DNA of 64,000 nt. Source: Caldilineaceae bacterium. Its GTDB lineage: Bacteria > Chloroflexota > Anaerolineae > Caldilineales > Caldilineaceae. The notes below the pieces were generated by a model, which was given only the letters and a program-made list of their open reading frames with translations, was not told the origin of the DNA and did no database searches. The position numbers were made by a program, and so were the translations under genes. The DNA lies in assembly GCA_020634815.1 (NCBI GenBank), contig JACKBA010000034.1, positions 1 to 64,000 of the forward strand. The letters run 5' to 3'. Position 1 is the first letter of the stretch, and the number at the start of each line of letters is the position of its first letter. Below, piece after piece: positions 26,901-36,700 of this stretch.

Positions 26901-29900
26901 GTTACCGTCACGGGTACGCCGCCGGCCAACCTGCCGCCGGTGACGGCCACGGCCAACAGTGCCGTCAACCTGACCTACAGCGCCGCCCTCCAGGTGACGC
27001 GCACCGCGTCGCCGAATCCGGCGGGCGTCGGCCAGGCAATCAACTACGTCTTCACCGTGCGCAACATCGGCAACGTCACGCTCTCCGACTTGCAGGCGGT
27101 CGACAGCCGCTGGAGCGTCGTCGGCATCAGCGTCAGCAGCCTGGCGCCCAACGCCGAGACGACCATCTCGCACGTCTACACGGTCAAGGAGAGCGACCTG
27201 CCCGGCCCGCTAGTCAACACGCTGGTCGTGACGGGAACGCCGCCCGGTGGCCTGCCCGCCGTGTCGACGTCGAACACCGGCTCCGTCAACCTCGTCAGCA
27301 ACGCCGTGTTGCAGGTCAGCCAGACCAGCAGCAGCGCACAGGCGGCCGTCGGCCAGTCGGTCACCTTCACCTACACGGTGCGCAACGCCGGCAACGTGAC
27401 GCTCAACAACGTCGTCGTCAGCCGCAGCTTCCCGACGGCCCAGTCCATGGCGCCCGTCAGCCTGGCGCCGGGTCAGAGCATCACGGGCACGGTCAGCGGC
27501 ACGGTACTGGAATCCTACCTGCCCGGCCCGCTGGTGAGCACGGTCAGCGCCACGGGCGCGCCGCCGTCCGGCGCGCCGGTCAGCGGCTCCAACGCCACCT
27601 CGGTGGCGCTGACCAGCAGCCCGGCCATTCAACTGACGATGCAGGCCAGCCGCAGCAGCGCCAACGTGGGTGAGGCCGTCACCTACACCTACACCGTGCG
27701 CAACATCGGCAACGTGATGCTGAACCAGGTCACGGTGAACGATGCCCGGCTGGGCGCAGTCACGCTCAACACGACGACGCTGGCGCCCAATGCAACGGCG
27801 ACCGGCACGCGCACGCGCACCATCGTCGAGGGCGACCTGCCCGGACCCTTCACCAACAACGCGACGGCCAGCGGCACGCCGGCCTTTGGCGGCGGTGCGG
27901 CTGTAACGACCGGCGCGTCAGCTTCGGTAACGCTCACCAGCAACCCGGCCATCCGGCTGACGCTACAGACGAGCGCGGCGTCGGCCAGTGTGGGCGAGGC
28001 AGTTCTCTACACCTACCGCGTGGAGAACAACGGCAACGTCACGCTCCAGAATCTCAGCCTGAGCGACTCACGCTTCGGCAATATCGCGCTGGGCCAGTCC
28101 AACCTGGCGCCCGGCGAGGTCATCACCCGCGTCGAGGTCTTCACCGTCGGCGAGAGCGATCTGCCCGGCCCGCTCAACAACAGCGCGACGGCCACGGCCA
28201 AGTCGGCCTACTCGCCCTTCGCCACCGTGACGAGCGGCGCCAATGCGACGCTGGCGCTGACCTCCAACCCGACGCTTCAGGTGACGCGCCAGACGAACGT
28301 GGCGTCCGCCACCATCGGCCAGCGCGTCTACTACACCTTCACGGTGACCAACCGCGGCGACGTGACGCTGAGCAACCTCAGCGCCAGCGATACGCTGCTC
28401 GGTTCCATCGTGCTGGGCAACAACCTGCTGCAGCCGAATCAGAGCACGACGGGCAGCAAGTCCTTCGTCGTCACGGAGGCCAACCTGCCCGGCCCGCTGG
28501 CCGACATCTTCACGGTCTCGGGCATGGCGTCCGGCGGCGGTGGTGTCGTCACGGCCGGGACGAGCGGCGTCGTCAACCTGACCTACAACGCCGCGCTGCA
28601 AGTCGAGCGCACGGCGACACCCGATCCGGCTGATGTCGGCGTCGGCGTCACCTACCGCTTCACGGTGACCAACAATGGCAACGTCACGCTCAACAACCTC
28701 AGCGCCGGCAACACGCTGCTGGGCACCGTGCTCGTCGACAAGACGGCGCTGGCGCCCGGCCAGAAAGCGCTGGCTCAGGTGACGCGCATCGTCGTGGAGG
28801 GCGACCTGCCCGGCCCGCTGGCCGACACGCTGACCGTCACGGCCACGCCGCCCAACGGGCTGCCCGCCGTGACCGGCTCGGCGACGGGTGCGGTGGCACT
28901 GCGCAGCAACGCTGTCCTGGAACTGGTGCAGACGGCCAACACGGCGCTGGCCGACATGGGCGACACCGTCATCTTCACCATGCGCGTGCGCAACCTGGGC
29001 AACGTCACGCTCAACAACGTCGTGCTGACGCATGACTTCCCGACCGCGACGACGCTGCCGGCCTTCAGCCTGGCGCCTGGCGCCACGGTCGTGCGCACGG
29101 TCACCCATGTCGTGGGCGAGAGCGACCTGCCCGGCCCGCTCACCAACAACGTCGGCGTCACGGCCAATCCGCCGCTGGGCGCAGCGCTCACCGCGGCCGA
29201 CTCGGACAGCGTCGCCCTGCAAAGCAACGCCGAGATCAAGCTGAGCCTGTACGCCAGCCACGACGCGGCGAGCATCGGCGACACGGTCACCTACACCTAC
29301 GAGGTGAAGAACCTTGGCAACCAGACGCTGCAGAGCCTGGCGCTCACCGACAGCCGGCACGGCGTCATCGCCCTCGGCGTGACTGCGCTGGCGCCGGACG
29401 CCAAGACGACCAAGACGATCACCTACGTGGTCAAGGAGAGCGACCTGCCCGGCCCGTTGGCCAATGTGGCCACGGTGACGGGCGCGCCACAGTTCGGCGG
29501 CGGGGCCGCCGTCAGCGACTCTGACTCGCACGCGATCGCCCTGACCGGCGCGCCGGCCCTGGAGGTCACGCGCCAGTCCAGCCGCAACTCGGCGACCGTC
29601 GGCGACAGGCTGACCTACACCTTCACGGTGCGCAACGCCGGCGACGTGACGTTGACGAATCTGAAGCTCGTCGACACGCGGCTGGGCGAGCTGGCGCTCG
29701 GCCAGAGCGAGCTGGCGCCCGGCGCGACCGTCGTCGTCGCCGGCTCCACCACGGTGGCGGAGAGCGACCTGCCCGGCCCGCTGGCCAACACGGTCACCGC
29801 ACAGGCGACGCCGAAGTTCGGCGGCAGTGCGCCGCTGACCGCCACGAAGAGCGGCCAGGTAACGCTCTTCGGTCTGCCCGGCATCAACCTGTCACAGCAG

Positions 29901-30554
29901 GCCAGCACATCCATCGCCAACGTGGGTGAGACGGTGTACTACACCTTCACGGTCGAGAATATCGGCAACGTGACGCTGGTCGACGTCAAGATCATCGATA
30001 CGCACCTGGGCACCATCGAGATTGCGGGCAGCGCAGGTCTGGCGCCCGGCGCCAAGCGCACGAAGAGCGTTGCCCATGTGGTCGAGGAGGACGATCTGCC
30101 CGGCCCCATCAACAACTATGCCACCGTCTCCGGCATGCCGATCTACCTGGCTGGCGTTCCGGGCGGTGCGGGACAGCTCACGCGCTCCACGGCCGGCACG
30201 GTCTCGGTGAGCACCTCGTCGGTGACGCTGCGCCACGTCGTCGCCAGCGGCAACACGCAGCCGGCCATGGCGTTCAGCCTGGACGGCAAGACGGCGACGC
30301 TGGGTCACGGCGAGAGCAAGAAGTTCGGCACGCTCACGCCGGGCGCGCACACCGTCACCGTGGCGCTGCCGGAGCAGTGGCAACTCGCCGGCGTCGCTTG
30401 CGACAGCGGCGTCACCATCGACCAGTCGGCGGCGCCGGCCGCCGGTGGCCAGGCCGTCGCGACCTTCACGCTGGATCGCAGCCAGCACGTAACCTGCACC
30501 TTCACCACGGAACAGACGGCCTACGATCTGTACATGCCGGCCGTTCTGCGCTGA
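20988..30554 (+). CDS. Giant multicopper oxidase: five-helix membrane domain, three oxidase modules, 14 DUF11-like repeats
   Basis: 3188 residues. Five membrane helices (about 16-188) precede three homologous oxidase modules, each opening with a Cys/Ala-Pro/Arg-Tyr motif (about 206, 754 and 1223). Module A holds the copper ligands HVYHLH (His502, 505, 507) and HCHIGPHYVAGM (His574, Cys575, His576, His580, Met585), the full type-1/trinuclear signature. Module B supplies the partner motifs HIH (841, 843) and YHSH (971, 973), but its HCH site reads YTT. Module C keeps almost no ligands. From about 1565 come 2 DUF11-like domains with internal CTVT strands and 12 repeats of about 107 residues sharing E-x-DLPGPL, then a tail ending YDLYMPAVLR. 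It probably oxidises a metal ion or small organic outside the cell. ATG 20988 has GGGAAAG upstream. Confidence 0.85.
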   Translation: MKQALISLLRNRSYQLALVITLGVMAGQHLITEHVLTTRHLGTLDHLAIFAVTGAWMLPAALLSVVLGRRIARFLGIGERHWLHRIELAGLISIVMLEILLAGFVAQPWTHPIYDALLPAHHHAADPLQTMVLGQMLTFVVALLGLFLLPLQDVKWRAVQVPSLSLNTRRRAVSLALLASMVLSLLPFQVQNGVLTPATTQAVSDACTDPGAPQRSYNVSAIFVRMTLNRFGDNDPGAAMYVLTENIPALRAEEAARQVTTGLRSDLIQPLVIRANLGECVTINFTNQLNRAASFHVQSLAYTVNNAGGMVGNNPDTFAAANGGTRTYRISMPPANDPRGEGAYYFYSHGAARALTSHGLFGALVAEPPGSTYLHAMTGQPLTSGWEAIIVDPNGSNFREFTLLWHEIGDEKADIFDAAGTPLPVLDQAISGAYRPGSRAMNYRSEPFMDRLLLQQANGQEMDKALAYSSYTFGDPATPMPRSYLGEPTKTRLVHAGSEMFHVYHLHGGGTRWRRNPFADDRGEFDQGLKKSPTQDAFSIRLDSQSIAPSESFTLEHECAAGGCQQTAGDYLFHCHIGPHYVAGMWSFWRVYDTLQPDLAVIPTRAPAPTAVNSLGLIGTVVEGRTLLPAAQITDPNTQISIEDWARRLFPAQGVPFDELDAAVWDWTIDYVNGDPNQPLVLGEPETTFTWVNYTPRPGTRPDRRPEIMFNPTNARYAWPVLRPHLGRRPPFASNQHGGAPWAGETATATRPDGMCPDTAPNNRFYPVTAIQKRLEIKPNAFDDNGMLFVLNEDKQAVVAGTKQAEPLVLRSNVGDCVDVVLTSSLEDARAFHTYSKVNLHIHFVQFDPQASDGVISGMSFEQSVRPYTTELSAPGALAPVGRTLVQAAAAGATQIAVSDASRLHVGGAFGIGLDRANIEIRTLTAVDTVNNTVMLDQPLAQNHESGEPVGVEFVRYRWYSDVDSGTVFYHSHVTFTDWYHGLIGAHIIEPAGSTYHNPLTGQPIRSGTVADIRTTGVAGNTSSGPWPPGAPGTERGFREYVVFFTADSPANGASGGTINLRASPFATRGTDPGRIFSSVTNNDPFTPLFRAYLGDPVMIRGMSVVEKEGALRITGHRFRLERFASEGVQMDTAGIDISERYDLILEGGAGGIQQRAGDYLYYTTIMEQFIDGAWGLMRVYDRQRNDLQVLPGRPAPPTGPGGFPQQQPSPGSAPIPASDPGAVCPANAPLRSYEAVIFRQPIPYSPANVDLDGVVYALADEEAAIRAGTLPARPLVLRTNVGECLEIGLTNKLLQSASLHAGELTYDPQGSYGAAIGFNTDSTVAPGARRVYRYYADQDVGITLFYNLANPTTAARGAFGAIIVEPAGSIYRNPLDGTTARSGIVADIITPQGSFREYVGLLSDEDDVIGQNQMPYPTVVQGFTGLNYVAEAFADRLGVNADPALVFASPVHGDPANLLQAHLGDAVRLRVGKPWGTQGQVFGIEGHRWPLEPNMAGSNLIASKSFRSGEAFDMLLHDGAGGQAGAPGDYFFGDMRAPFQEAGVWGLLRVLPGQATGVLPLPAPGVMLDATNTASAAQIYLNSPVTFAYQVRNRGTVALTGVNVTDSACATQGGTLTQTGNGNGDAILDAGEIWSYTCTVTPAATITNRMTVTALDGAGATVTAAATAGVSVVNPQIALARPAPAAQVQAGQPIAFAYAVSVPAGGVGSLSNVVVTDDACTAPTRTGGDTNNNNVLEVGETWLYACTVTLNANVQSTATATAVDSFGAQVAAVVPLAIEVLPASIQLSVQPSVTSAIVGTTVNYNYTVTNNGSAPLNNVTVTDSLFGAITLNTNALAPGASATGSRSIVVQESHLPGPLVGNITATGTPSVPPSANVTANATTSVALGATPQIAVTSVAQPGSATIGQSIAYTFTVTNNGNTTLSNVVANDTRFGALLPAPATLQPGQSVVQTRALPVTEGLLPGPVTNSVTVTGTPPANLPPVTATANSAVNLTYSAALQVTRTASPNPAGVGQAINYVFTVRNIGNVTLSDLQAVDSRWSVVGISVSSLAPNAETTISHVYTVKESDLPGPLVNTLVVTGTPPGGLPAVSTSNTGSVNLVSNAVLQVSQTSSSAQAAVGQSVTFTYTVRNAGNVTLNNVVVSRSFPTAQSMAPVSLAPGQSITGTVSGTVLESYLPGPLVSTVSATGAPPSGAPVSGSNATSVALTSSPAIQLTMQASRSSANVGEAVTYTYTVRNIGNVMLNQVTVNDARLGAVTLNTTTLAPNATATGTRTRTIVEGDLPGPFTNNATASGTPAFGGGAAVTTGASASVTLTSNPAIRLTLQTSAASASVGEAVLYTYRVENNGNVTLQNLSLSDSRFGNIALGQSNLAPGEVITRVEVFTVGESDLPGPLNNSATATAKSAYSPFATVTSGANATLALTSNPTLQVTRQTNVASATIGQRVYYTFTVTNRGDVTLSNLSASDTLLGSIVLGNNLLQPNQSTTGSKSFVVTEANLPGPLADIFTVSGMASGGGGVVTAGTSGVVNLTYNAALQVERTATPDPADVGVGVTYRFTVTNNGNVTLNNLSAGNTLLGTVLVDKTALAPGQKALAQVTRIVVEGDLPGPLADTLTVTATPPNGLPAVTGSATGAVALRSNAVLELVQTANTALADMGDTVIFTMRVRNLGNVTLNNVVLTHDFPTATTLPAFSLAPGATVVRTVTHVVGESDLPGPLTNNVGVTANPPLGAALTAADSDSVALQSNAEIKLSLYASHDAASIGDTVTYTYEVKNLGNQTLQSLALTDSRHGVIALGVTALAPDAKTTKTITYVVKESDLPGPLANVATVTGAPQFGGGAAVSDSDSHAIALTGAPALEVTRQSSRNSATVGDRLTYTFTVRNAGDVTLTNLKLVDTRLGELALGQSELAPGATVVVAGSTTVAESDLPGPLANTVTAQATPKFGGSAPLTATKSGQVTLFGLPGINLSQQASTSIANVGETVYYTFTVENIGNVTLVDVKIIDTHLGTIEIAGSAGLAPGAKRTKSVAHVVEEDDLPGPINNYATVSGMPIYLAGVPGGAGQLTRSTAGTVSVSTSSVTLRHVVASGNTQPAMAFSLDGKTATLGHGESKKFGTLTPGAHTVTVALPEQWQLAGVACDSGVTIDQSAAPAAGGQAVATFTLDRSQHVTCTFTTEQTAYDLYMPAVLR
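26340..30150 (+). repeat. Twelve in-frame repeats of about 320 bp within the oxidase gene
   Basis: The codon string for LPGP recurs near 26555, 26875, 27200, 27520, 27838, 28158, 28485, 28805, 29127, 29447, 29769 and 30097, giving a period of 318-328 bp. Each unit encodes one DUF11/CARDB-like beta sandwich with 'TYTFTVxNxGNVTL' and 'LAPG' motifs. Confidence 0.9.
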
Positions 30555-30562
30555 TCTAGCCC

Positions 30563-30655
30563 CGTGGATGGGTAGTCCGATCCCCTGCTACCCATCCACG
30601 CCCTGAAAGAACCAGGAGGCGGCGAATCCGTATCGGACTCGCCGCCTCTGCTTTT
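30563..30655 (+). terminator. Double hairpin terminator after the oxidase gene
   Basis: The first hairpin is a perfect 13-bp stem (arms 30563-30575 and 30588-30600). The second has a 14-bp stem with one mismatch (30617-30630 and 30634-30647, loop TAT), followed by CTTTTC. It separates the oxidase gene from operator C. Confidence 0.8.
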
Positions 30656-30671
30656 CTGCCGCCGGCCAAAA

Positions 30672-30727
30672 TTGAAACAACTTCGTAACAACCCGTAGAT
30701 CGGGCTGTGAAGTCTGGCGCGTACGCT
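30672..30727 (+). promoter_or_regulatory. Operator/promoter C: 11-bp direct repeats before the propeller/PKD gene
   Basis: Units TTGAAACAACT, TCGTAACAACC and CGTAGATCGGG, with TACGCT starting 39 bases after the start of unit 2. Same geometry as sites B and D. Confidence 0.75.
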
Positions 30728-30783
30728 GGTCAGGAACCGATCGAGCGCACTGGGCGCATGGCCATGGAAGGATGAGGTCCGTC

Positions 30784-33700
30784 ATGTCGAAAACAGCGAA
30801 ACTTCGCCAGAAATTTACACAGCGCGGCGCAGCGCGCGCACGCCAGGTCGCCTTGATGATGATTTTGATCGTCAGCATGCTCGCCGCCGGCGTCCTGCCG
30901 GCACAGGCAGCAAACGGCACGCATGTCGTGGGTGGTTTGACCACCGTGGGCGGCCAGGCATGGCTGCCGGGTCCAAGCGGCGCCGTCGACGGCAATTTGT
31001 GGGTAGCAGACCGGGTGCTCGGCCTCTGCCGCGTCGACCTGGACACGGGCGGCGCGTTTGTCGTCAACCCCGCCACCTGCAACACGGCAGCCAGCGTTCC
31101 GGGCCAGTTCGCCTACGTACCCGCCGGCAACTTCCTCTACGTGCCCGCGGGCGCAGCCGGCAGCGCCAGCATCGTGCGGCTGCTCTACGACCCGGCCACC
31201 GAGACGGTCAGCACACCGGTGGCGATCAGCACCGCGCCCGGCGTGGTGCCCGTACCCGACCTGCGGCCCGCGGCCGTGGCGATCGGGCCGAGCGGCAGCC
31301 TCTACGTGAGCTACCTGAACAGCAGTGCCATTGTGCGGGTCGTCGGGCCCGGCAGCGGATCGCCCACCATCCAGGCGGTTGGCACGTCGAGCACCGGCGG
31401 CGGCGTGCGTTCGCTGGCTTTTGTCGGCAACGACCTCTACCTGGCCGAAAGCACCGGCGTGACGCGCATCGCTGCGGTTGATGCCTGTACCGGTGCCTGC
31501 ACAGCAGCCGCAGTCGCCGGCATCGGCGCCGTCGCACCGCTGTCGCTGGCGGCCAACGCCACCCATCTCTACATCGGCAATGCCGCCGCAGTGCATCGCT
31601 ACAACCTGTCGACAGGCGTGCAGGAATTGTTTGGCGACACGGGCACTGTCGCCGTTCCCGGCAACACCGTCACGCCGCCGCTCATCAACGTGACCAGCCT
31701 TGCCCTGGAAGGAACCAACCTGTACGTCGCCGATGACCCGAACGGGGGCGACAGCCTCAAGGCGCGTGTCTGGCGCATGCAGACTGGCGATCCGGCCGGC
31801 GGCGATGCAGCCGCGCCGCTTGCAGTCGCTACGCTCTATGCCGAGCGTCCTCAGGCCGGTATCACCGCGCCGGCGAACATCCTTTGGCTTGACGGCGCAT
31901 TGGGTCAGCGCATGTGGGTGACGGACGCCCTGCAAGGTCTCTGTCGCGTGGATCCGGGCGCCGGTGGTCCCGTACTGAACGTAGCGACCTGTCGCATCGG
32001 CGCGGACGTGCCGGGCCAGGTGACCTTCGACCCGGCCGGCAATATCGTTTATATGCCGGTGCTCGGCGACGGCGCCTATCGCGCTGCCTACAATCCGGCC
32101 AACAACACGCTTGGCGTGCCGGTGCGATTCTTTGCAGAGGTTGCAACGCCACAAGGACAGCCGGCGCGCATGACCTCCGCTGCACTCGGCCCCGACGGCA
32201 ATCTCTACATCGGCTACATCCGGCTGGGCGACATCCACCGGTTTGTCAATCCTTCGGGCGCGCCGGGCGGGCCGCCGCAGCAGTTCCACTCCATTGGCCT
32301 CAGCGGCGGTGAAGTCAGCGGCATGGCCTTCATCGGCCCCGATCTCTACATCCTCGACGCCGACCCGATCACGCTGGCGCCCCGGCTATCGGTCATGCGC
32401 GATGCCCCGGCCTGTGGCGGCGCGCCCGGCAACGCCGGAACTTGTGTTGCCGAGCCGATCGCCAGCGTCGCGTTGCCGGTGCCTCTTGGAGAGGCACATC
32501 ATACCTTGGCCTCCGACGGCGAGACGATCTTCATCACCAATGAGACGGAATTGCTCTGGTACAACCCGGCCACCGACACAACAGTCACCGTCGCGCGCTC
32601 CGGTCAGGACAATCTGGGCGTCGATGCTGGATTGCGGGCGGTCACAGGTATCGGTTTTGACGGGCAGGGCCAGGTCTATTTCGGCGACGACACGACGGGT
32701 GCTCTCGACGGAAACCAGACGCGCATCTGGAAAGTCAAGCGCCCGATCGCCAATGCCGGCGCTGACCAGACCGTTCTCGTCAATGGCGCGGTCACGCTGG
32801 ACGGCACGGGCAGCAGCGACCCCGGCAACCGCCGCCCGCTGAGCTACCAGTGGACGCAGATCGGCACACCGGCGGTCACGCTGACGGGCGCCAACACGGC
32901 GCAACCGACCTTCACGGCGCCGGCCACGCCGGCCGTGCTCACCTTTGCCCTGAACGTGACCGACGGGCTCGGCATCGTCAGCATGCGCGACACGGTCCGC
33001 GTCACGGTCAACGATGCACCGATCACCGGGCTTGCCCTCGACGGTTCCAGCCCCACCACGCTGGGCCAGGTCACCAACTTCACGGCCTCGACGACGGGCG
33101 GTACCAACATCGCCTACCAGTGGAACTTTGGCGACGGCTCGCCGGTTGCGGCGGGGGCGGCATCCAACAACCACACCTATCCCAGCGTGGGCACCTACAC
33201 CGCCATCGTCACGGCAACCAACAACGCCGGCTCGGTCTCGGCGACGCGCGCCATCGTGGTTTCCAACCAGGCGCCGTCGTCGAACGCGGGGAACGACCAG
33301 ACCGTGACGGTCGGCTCTACCGTGACGCTCAACGGCACGGGCAGCAATGACCCGGACGGTCACACCCCGCTGAGCTACGCCTGGCAGCAGACGGGCGGCC
33401 CAGCCGTCACGCTGAGCAGCAGCACGGCCGCGCAGCCGACCTTCACGGCACCGGCCACACCGGCCACGCTGACCTTCAGCCTGCTCGTCACCGACAGCCG
33501 CGCCCTGGCCGCGGCGGCGCCCGACAGCGTGACCATCACCGTGCGCGACACGGCCATCACCAACGCCGCGCTGACCAGCAACAGCCCGACGACGCTGGGC
33601 CAGGCGACCACGCTCACCGCCACGGCCACGGGCAGCAATCTCACCTACGTCTGGACCTTCGGCGACGGCACACCGGCGACACCGGGCGGCGCCACGATCA

Positions 33701-36700
33701 CGCATGTCTTTGCCGGCGAAGGAACGTTCAATCCGAGCGTGACCATCGCCAATGGCTTTGCCAGTACGTCGCGCAACACGCCGGTCAACATCACCAACCT
33801 GGCGCCGCAGGCCAATGCCGGCGCTGACCAGAACGCGCTGGTCGGCGGCACGGTGACGCTTAACGGCGCCGGCAGCAGTGACCCGGACGGCCACACGCCG
33901 CTCGGCTATAGCTGGGCTCAGACCGGCGGGCCGAATGTCACGCTCAACAATGCGACCAGTGCATCGCCCTCATTCACCGCGCCGGGCCTGCCGACGACGC
34001 TCAGCTTTGCGCTCACCGTCACGGATGCGCGCGGCAAATCGTCGAACGGGGCCGATACCGTCACCATCGTCGTGGGCGACGTGCCGATCAGCGGCTTGTC
34101 GGCCAGCCACAGCGGGCCGGTCGTCGTCGGGCAGAGCGTCAACTTCGACGCCAACGCAACCGGCACCAACATTACCTACCAGTGGAGCTTTGGCGACGGC
34201 GCCACCGGTGCGGGCAAGAATCCGAGCCACGCTTACAGCAGTGCCGGCGTCTTCACCGCCATCGTCACCGCTACTAACGGCGCGGGCAGCACGAGCGCCA
34301 GCACGCTGGTGGGTGTCGGCAGCCTGCCGCCCTCGGCCAACGCCGGCACCGACCAGAATGTCGCAGTCAGCGCGATCGTCACGCTGAACGGCGCGGGATC
34401 ATCTGACCCCGGCAACAACGTGCCGCTCCTCTATCGCTGGCAGCAGCTCAGCGGCCCGGCGGTGGCGCTCAGCAGCGCAGGCGCGGCACAGCCCACCTTC
34501 ACCGCACCGGCCGCACCCGCCACGCTCACCTTCCGCCTGGTCGTCACCAATACGGTCGGCCTGGGCAGCGCACCGGACGACGTCACCGTGACCGTGCAGG
34601 ATGTGCCGGTCGGCGGTCTGTCGGCATCGAACAGCGGCCCGACAGTGCTGGGCCAGGCGACGCAGTTGAATGCCAATGCCACGGGCAGCAACATCACCTA
34701 CCAGTGGAGCTTTGGCGACGGCGCGACGGGGACGGGCAAGAGCCCCTCGCACACGTATCCATCCACCGGCGCGTTCACGGCCATCGTCACGGCCACCAAC
34801 AGCGCCGGCAGTGCCACGGCCTCGACGATCGTGCTGGTGACGAACCAGGCGCCGTCTGCCAATGCCGGCGCCAACCAGGATGCCATCGTCGGCACGACGG
34901 TGACGCTCAACGGCGGCGCCAGCAGCGACTCCGACGGCCATACGCCGCTGAGCTACGGCTGGCGGCAGACGGGCGGTCCGGCCGTGACTTTGAGCAACGG
35001 CAGCGCGGCCCAGCCCACCTTCACGGCGCCGGGCGCACCGGCGACGCTCGCCTTCACGCTGGCCGTGACCGATAGCCGCGGCCTGGCCGGCACGACCGAC
35101 GAGGTGATTGTCACCGTCAAGGACGCCGCGCCGAGCGCGCTCGCCGCCGGCAACAATGGCCCGATCACGCTCGGCCAGCCGGCCACGCTCAACGCCACGG
35201 CCGCGGGCACCAACCTCGCCTTCGTGTGGAACCCGGGCGATGGTTCGCCGCTCAAGAACGGCGCCAGCATCAGCCACACCTATCCGGACGCCGGCGCCTA
35301 CACGGCAATCGTCACGGCGACGAACAGCGCCGGCAGCATCTCGGCCGCGACCATCGTCGTGGTGACCAATGACACGCCGGTCGCCAACGCGGGCAACGAC
35401 CAGAGCGTGCTGGTCAGCGCGGGGGTGACGCTCGACGGCGGCGCCAGCAGCGATCCCGACGGCCACCTGCCGCTGAGCTATGCCTGGCAGCAGACGGGCG
35501 GACCGGCGGTGACACTGGCCAACAGCGACAAGGCACAGGCCACCTTCACGGCTCCGGCGACGCCGGCCACGCTGACCTTCCGCCTGATCGTGACCGACGC
35601 ACGCGGGCTGGCCAGCCTGGCGGATAGTGTGACGGTCACGGTCAACGACGTGGCGGTGAGCAACCTGACCGCCAGTAGCAACGGGCCGACCACCCTCGGC
35701 GCGCAGACGACGCTGTCGGCTTCGGCCAATGGCTCCAACATCGTCTACCAGTGGGATCTGGGCGACGGCAACACGGCGGGCGGCAGCACGCTGACACACA
35801 CCTACGCCGCGGCCGGCACCTACACGGCCAAGGTGACGGCCACCAACGGCGCCGGCAGCCAGAGTGCCACCGTCGTGGTGACTGTGACCAACGAGAAGCC
35901 GGCCATCGTCACCGGCGGCAACCAGTCGGTCAAGGTCAACGAATTCGTCGTGCTGGATGCCAGCAATAGCAGCGACCCGGACGGCCACCTGCCCCTCGCC
36001 TTCGCCTGGGAGCAGACCGGCGGCCCTGCGGTCACGCTTAGCAACCCGGCCAGCGCCAGCCCGACCTTCACGGCCCCCGGCACGTCGACAGCATTGATCT
36101 TCCGTGTGACGGTCACCGACGCACGCGGCCTGGCCAACACCGCGCAGGTCATCGTCAACGTCGGCGATGTGCCGATCAGCGGCCTGGAGGTAACGACGAA
36201 CAGCCCCACCGTCTTCGGCGCCGAGACGACGCTGGTCGCCAATGCCATCGGCAGCAACATCGTCTACGAGTGGACGCTGGGCGACGGCTCGCCGGCCAAG
36301 ACCGGCGCCATCGTCAAGCATACCTTTGCGGCGCCCGGCTCGTACACGGTCATCGTCGTGGCGACGAACAACCTGGGCAGCGCGACCAAGACCACCATCG
36401 TCGAGGTCGTCAATCCCAAGCCGGTCGTGACCCGGGCCACCATCGACCCGCCGCCGACCATCGGGCAGAACAACTACACGCTGACGGTCACCGGCACCGG
36501 CTTCATGCAGGGCTCGGTCGTCTACTGGAACGACGAGCCGCGACCGACGACCTTCGTCAGCGCAACCGAGCTGCACGCCGCCGTGACCGCCGATGACGTG
36601 GGCGCCGCGGCCGGCGGCGAGGTGAGTGCCGCCGCCTCCGTCAACGTTCGGGTCGTGAATCCGGCGCCCGGCGGTGGCTCGTCGGAAGCGGTGGCGATCA

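Noticed and set aside
22866..27173. 1435-codon open frame on the minus strand inside the oxidase gene
   Set aside because: GC-rich codon bias leaves the opposite frame open; the product is compositionally odd (Arg/Gly/Asp/Val-rich) with no motif, while the plus strand has clear oxidase signatures.
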